Source: Pelobacter sp. (lineage in GTDB: Bacteria; Desulfobacterota; Desulfuromonadia; Geobacterales; Pseudopelobacteraceae). Taken from it: a DNA stretch of 64,000 nucleotides. A program made the translations under genes and the position numbers. This document shows, piece by piece, positions 62,299-64,000 of the stretch. The stretch is taken from positions 153,628-217,627 of the forward strand of contig JAVBXN010000012.1 in the NCBI GenBank assembly GCA_030824515.1, in the 5' to 3' direction. The notes under the pieces were generated by a model. That model ran no database searches. It was not told the DNA's origin and worked only from the letters and a program-made list of their open reading frames with translations. Every line of letters begins with the position of its first letter. Positions within the stretch are counted from its first letter, which is position 1.

Positions 62299-63231
62299 TC
62301 AGTTCATAGGGGATACGAGCCTGAATCCCAGGAAAAGAATCCTGAAGTCCGGATCAAAACCGTTTCGGTCAGACACTCTGACGCATTCCGATGCATTGCC
62401 CCATCCACCGCCACGGGGAATGCGTAGCGAACCTTTCATGGGACCTCGAGGATTTACGCTGGGACTTTTGTAGTAGTACTCCGCATCATACCAGTCATTT
62501 GTCCACTCCCAGGCGTTGCCCATCATATCGTGAAGACCGAATGCATTTGCCCTGAAGCTTCCCACCGGCGCAGCAACCTTGAAGCCATCATCACAGTTTG
62601 TGGTCGTCCATGCCGGCCACTGACTTTTTGCCGTCAAATCTGCACCATTAGCATAACGGCAGGCACCGCCAGGATCGCTATCCCAAAAATTCCTTCCGCT
62701 GGTTTTTCCCCGTGCAGCATATTCCCACTGTGCCTCTGTCGGAAGCTGATAAACACGGCCAGAACGCTTGGAAAGCCAGGCTGCGTACTCAACAGCTTCG
62801 TACCACGAAACATTTGCGACCGGTTGGTTGTCAAGATTCAGTGTATTCCCCTCGTACATGCCACTGTTGTGATCCGGCTTAAACATACGATACTGGGCGT
62901 TGGTAACTTCATATTTGCCCATATAAAAACCGTCCAGACACACCTCGTGAGCCGGCTTTTCATCTCCCTGCCCATCTCCAAAAACGTCCCCCATCATAAA
63001 ACAGTCACCCGCTACAGGCACGAACTCCATGCCTGCAACGGAATCTTTAAATTCAGAGTGTGGCGATGAGATGCTGTAGGTCTGGGATTTACTTGTATTT
63101 TGAACTGTATCTGTCTCGTTTTTTTGAAAAAGATCCTGCCCCGTAGCCAGCATGGGCAAAGAGATCATTACAATCAAAAATGCCAGCAAAAAAATTCGTG
63201 AATGATTTACCACGGAGTAAGCTCTTTCCAT
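62299..63231 (-). CDS. SUMF1-fold exported protein (C)
   Basis: A 310-residue protein with an N-terminal signal or anchor (IFLLAFLIVMISLPMLATG) and a SUMF1 domain: EFVPVAGDCFMMGDVFGDGQ, YMGKYEVTNAQYRMF, PVANVSWYEAVEYAAWLS, YQLPTEAQWEYAARGKT, GLHDMMGNAWEWTNDWYD, IPRGGGWGNASECVRVSDR. One Cys (ASEC) is kept near the end but not the usual two. I start at ATG 63231 with AGGA upstream, overlapping the cytochrome gene by 25 bases. A GTG at 63212 is an alternative. Confidence 0.86.
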   Translation of the reverse strand: MERAYSVVNHSRIFLLAFLIVMISLPMLATGQDLFQKNETDTVQNTSKSQTYSISSPHSEFKDSVAGMEFVPVAGDCFMMGDVFGDGQGDEKPAHEVCLDGFYMGKYEVTNAQYRMFKPDHNSGMYEGNTLNLDNQPVANVSWYEAVEYAAWLSKRSGRVYQLPTEAQWEYAARGKTSGRNFWDSDPGGACRYANGADLTAKSQWPAWTTTNCDDGFKVAAPVGSFRANAFGLHDMMGNAWEWTNDWYDAEYYYKSPSVNPRGPMKGSLRIPRGGGWGNASECVRVSDRNGFDPDFRILFLGFRLVSPMN

Positions 63232-64000
63232 TGGCCATCCTGTTTCTTGGTTGCCGACACTCCAGTCTTTCCAAACTGTCTGACGTGACAGCCGACTACC
63301 TTGTTTTTGGAAGTTGCCGTACTGTTTACTGAGGTCTGCATAGAGCCTTGGTCTGAAGCGTTTTTGTATGGAAGCCAGGCCAGGCCGCTGCTTTCGCGCA
63401 ATCCGGACGGACCTTCCTGGAAACAATTGGTCTGCATCAAGCGAGGCAGACCGGAACTATGCGACTGATGACACTTGGAGCAAGGAAATGAGTGTTCCCT
63501 GTTATCTCCCCAACCCTTGACAGCACGGTGGATAAGAGCCGTTTTGGAATTTCCGGCAAATTTTTCCTTTGAATGGCATTTCAAGCAGAGACCGCCGAAT
63601 TGTTCATCATTTTCAGAGATACGATTATCTCCACCAAAAGTGTTACGGTCGACACTGTATTTCATGCCTTGCATTGGTTCGCGCGGTGCACCACCTGACA
63701 TTTTACCAAAATTGGAATTGTCTTCCCGATTGGAAGAATTGAAATCAGACTTGCGTGGCGAACTGCTGTCCCCTCGCCCATAATTGACATTGGCATCGCG
63801 GTTGCTGGTGTTGTAGTCACCGGAACGCGGGGCGTTGCTGTCGCCACGGCCGAAGTTGGCATTGCCGTCACGATTGCTGACGTTGTAGTCGGACTTGCGT
63901 GGGGCGCCGCTGTCGCCCTTGCCGAAGTTGGCGTTGGCGTCGCGGTTGCTGGCGTTGTAGTCGCCCGAACGGGGTGCGCTGCTGTCGCCACGGCCGAAAT
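63207..64000 (-). CDS. c-type cytochrome with 24-residue tandem repeats (N-terminal part outside window)
   Basis: The frame is open from base 64000 to a stop at 63207 (at least 263 residues). The first visible 96 residues are four tandem 24-residue repeats of type FGRGDSSAPRSGDYN-ASNRD-ANAN, rich in Asp, Asn, Gly, Ser and Arg. Then two CxxCH haem sites follow, CLKCH and CSKCH, plus a degenerate VVGCH near the end. It is thus an exported multihaem-type protein, likely with more haems before the window edge. It overlaps the SUMF1 gene C downstream and may be its partner. Confidence 0.85.
   Translation of the reverse strand, partial: FGRGDSSAPRSGDYNASNRDANANFGKGDSGAPRKSDYNVSNRDGNANFGRGDSNAPRSGDYNTSNRDANVNYGRGDSSSPRKSDFNSSNREDNSNFGKMSGGAPREPMQGMKYSVDRNTFGGDNRISENDEQFGGLCLKCHSKEKFAGNSKTALIHRAVKGWGDNREHSFPCSKCHQSHSSGLPRLMQTNCFQEGPSGLRESSGLAWLPYKNASDQGSMQTSVNSTATSKNKVVGCHVRQFGKTGVSATKKQDGQWKELTPW
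63711..63998 (-). repeat. Four in-frame 72-bp coding repeats
   Basis: Four copies of a 72-bp unit encode 24 residues each. Copies 1 and 3 share R-S-G-D-Y at their middle and copies 2 and 4 share R-K-S-D-Y/F, so a 144-bp super-unit is visible. The array runs to the window edge and probably continues. Confidence 0.88.

Noticed and set aside
63711..63998. CRISPR-like array
   Set aside because: The repeats are contiguous, 72 bp and in frame with a cytochrome gene, without spacers.

Overview
The window looks like the chromosome of a Geobacter-type bacterium (Desulfuromonadales/Geobacterales). I infer this from the combination of a chemotaxis operon with CheD, a CheX-type phosphatase, a c-type multihaem cytochrome gene, a radical-SAM/SPASM/PqqD cluster of the kind called GeoRSP in Geobacter genomes, and a YedE-family selenium transporter. 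I saw no rRNA, tRNA, CRISPR, insertion sequence or phage gene. Genes are tightly packed, and no gap reaches 300 bases.

Layout. (1) 1-7.5 kb, minus strand: one chemotaxis operon reading STAS, STAS, CheA, CheW, MCP, CheR, CheD, CheB; CheB runs off the left edge. (2) 7.7-12.2 kb, minus: three signalling genes, namely a PAS hybrid kinase, a receiver-kinase and a sigma-54-dependent response regulator. (3) 12.4-15.7 kb: a secreted parvulin prolyl isomerase, a CheY-like receiver with a CheX-like protein carrying four MshEN-like half-motifs, and TrmN6. (4) 15.9-36.1 kb, minus: a surface-polysaccharide (O-antigen type) operon of about 20 kb. It starts with a winged-helix regulator that has two matching palindromes at its promoter. 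It then encodes RfbF, RfbG, RfbH and RfbS-like and RfbE-like enzymes for CDP-3,6-dideoxyhexoses, another SDR, a ThDP enzyme that may make a branched sugar, an ABC exporter, five glycosyltransferases, a methyltransferase, an acyltransferase and a YfhO-like membrane protein.

(5) 36.3-44.7 kb, plus: an atypical type II secretion/type IV pilus-like operon (E, F, one pseudopilin, L/M-, M/O- and C/P-like proteins, and a secretin with a fused TPR tail). (6) 44.9-45.6 kb: CrcB fluoride channel and DUF190. (7) 45.7-58.7 kb, plus: a long run with a beta-helix protein, a periplasmic binding-like protein, a ResB-like protein, a permease, a cupin, PqqD-like, radical SAM/SPASM and SPASM-only proteins, an FmdE-like protein, a PhnD-like lipoprotein, a TPR protein, YedE and an FKBP. 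This is my best candidate for an undescribed system. (8) 58.9-64 kb: NikR, three SUMF1-fold exported proteins, a methyltransferase with a signal peptide, and a cytochrome built on 24-residue repeats that runs off the right edge.

The strongest leads are the GeoRSP-type cluster, the CheX protein with MshEN-like repeats, the possible branched dideoxysugar pathway, and the repeat cytochrome with its SUMF1 partners. All functions are read from sequence motifs and memory of families; no search was run.
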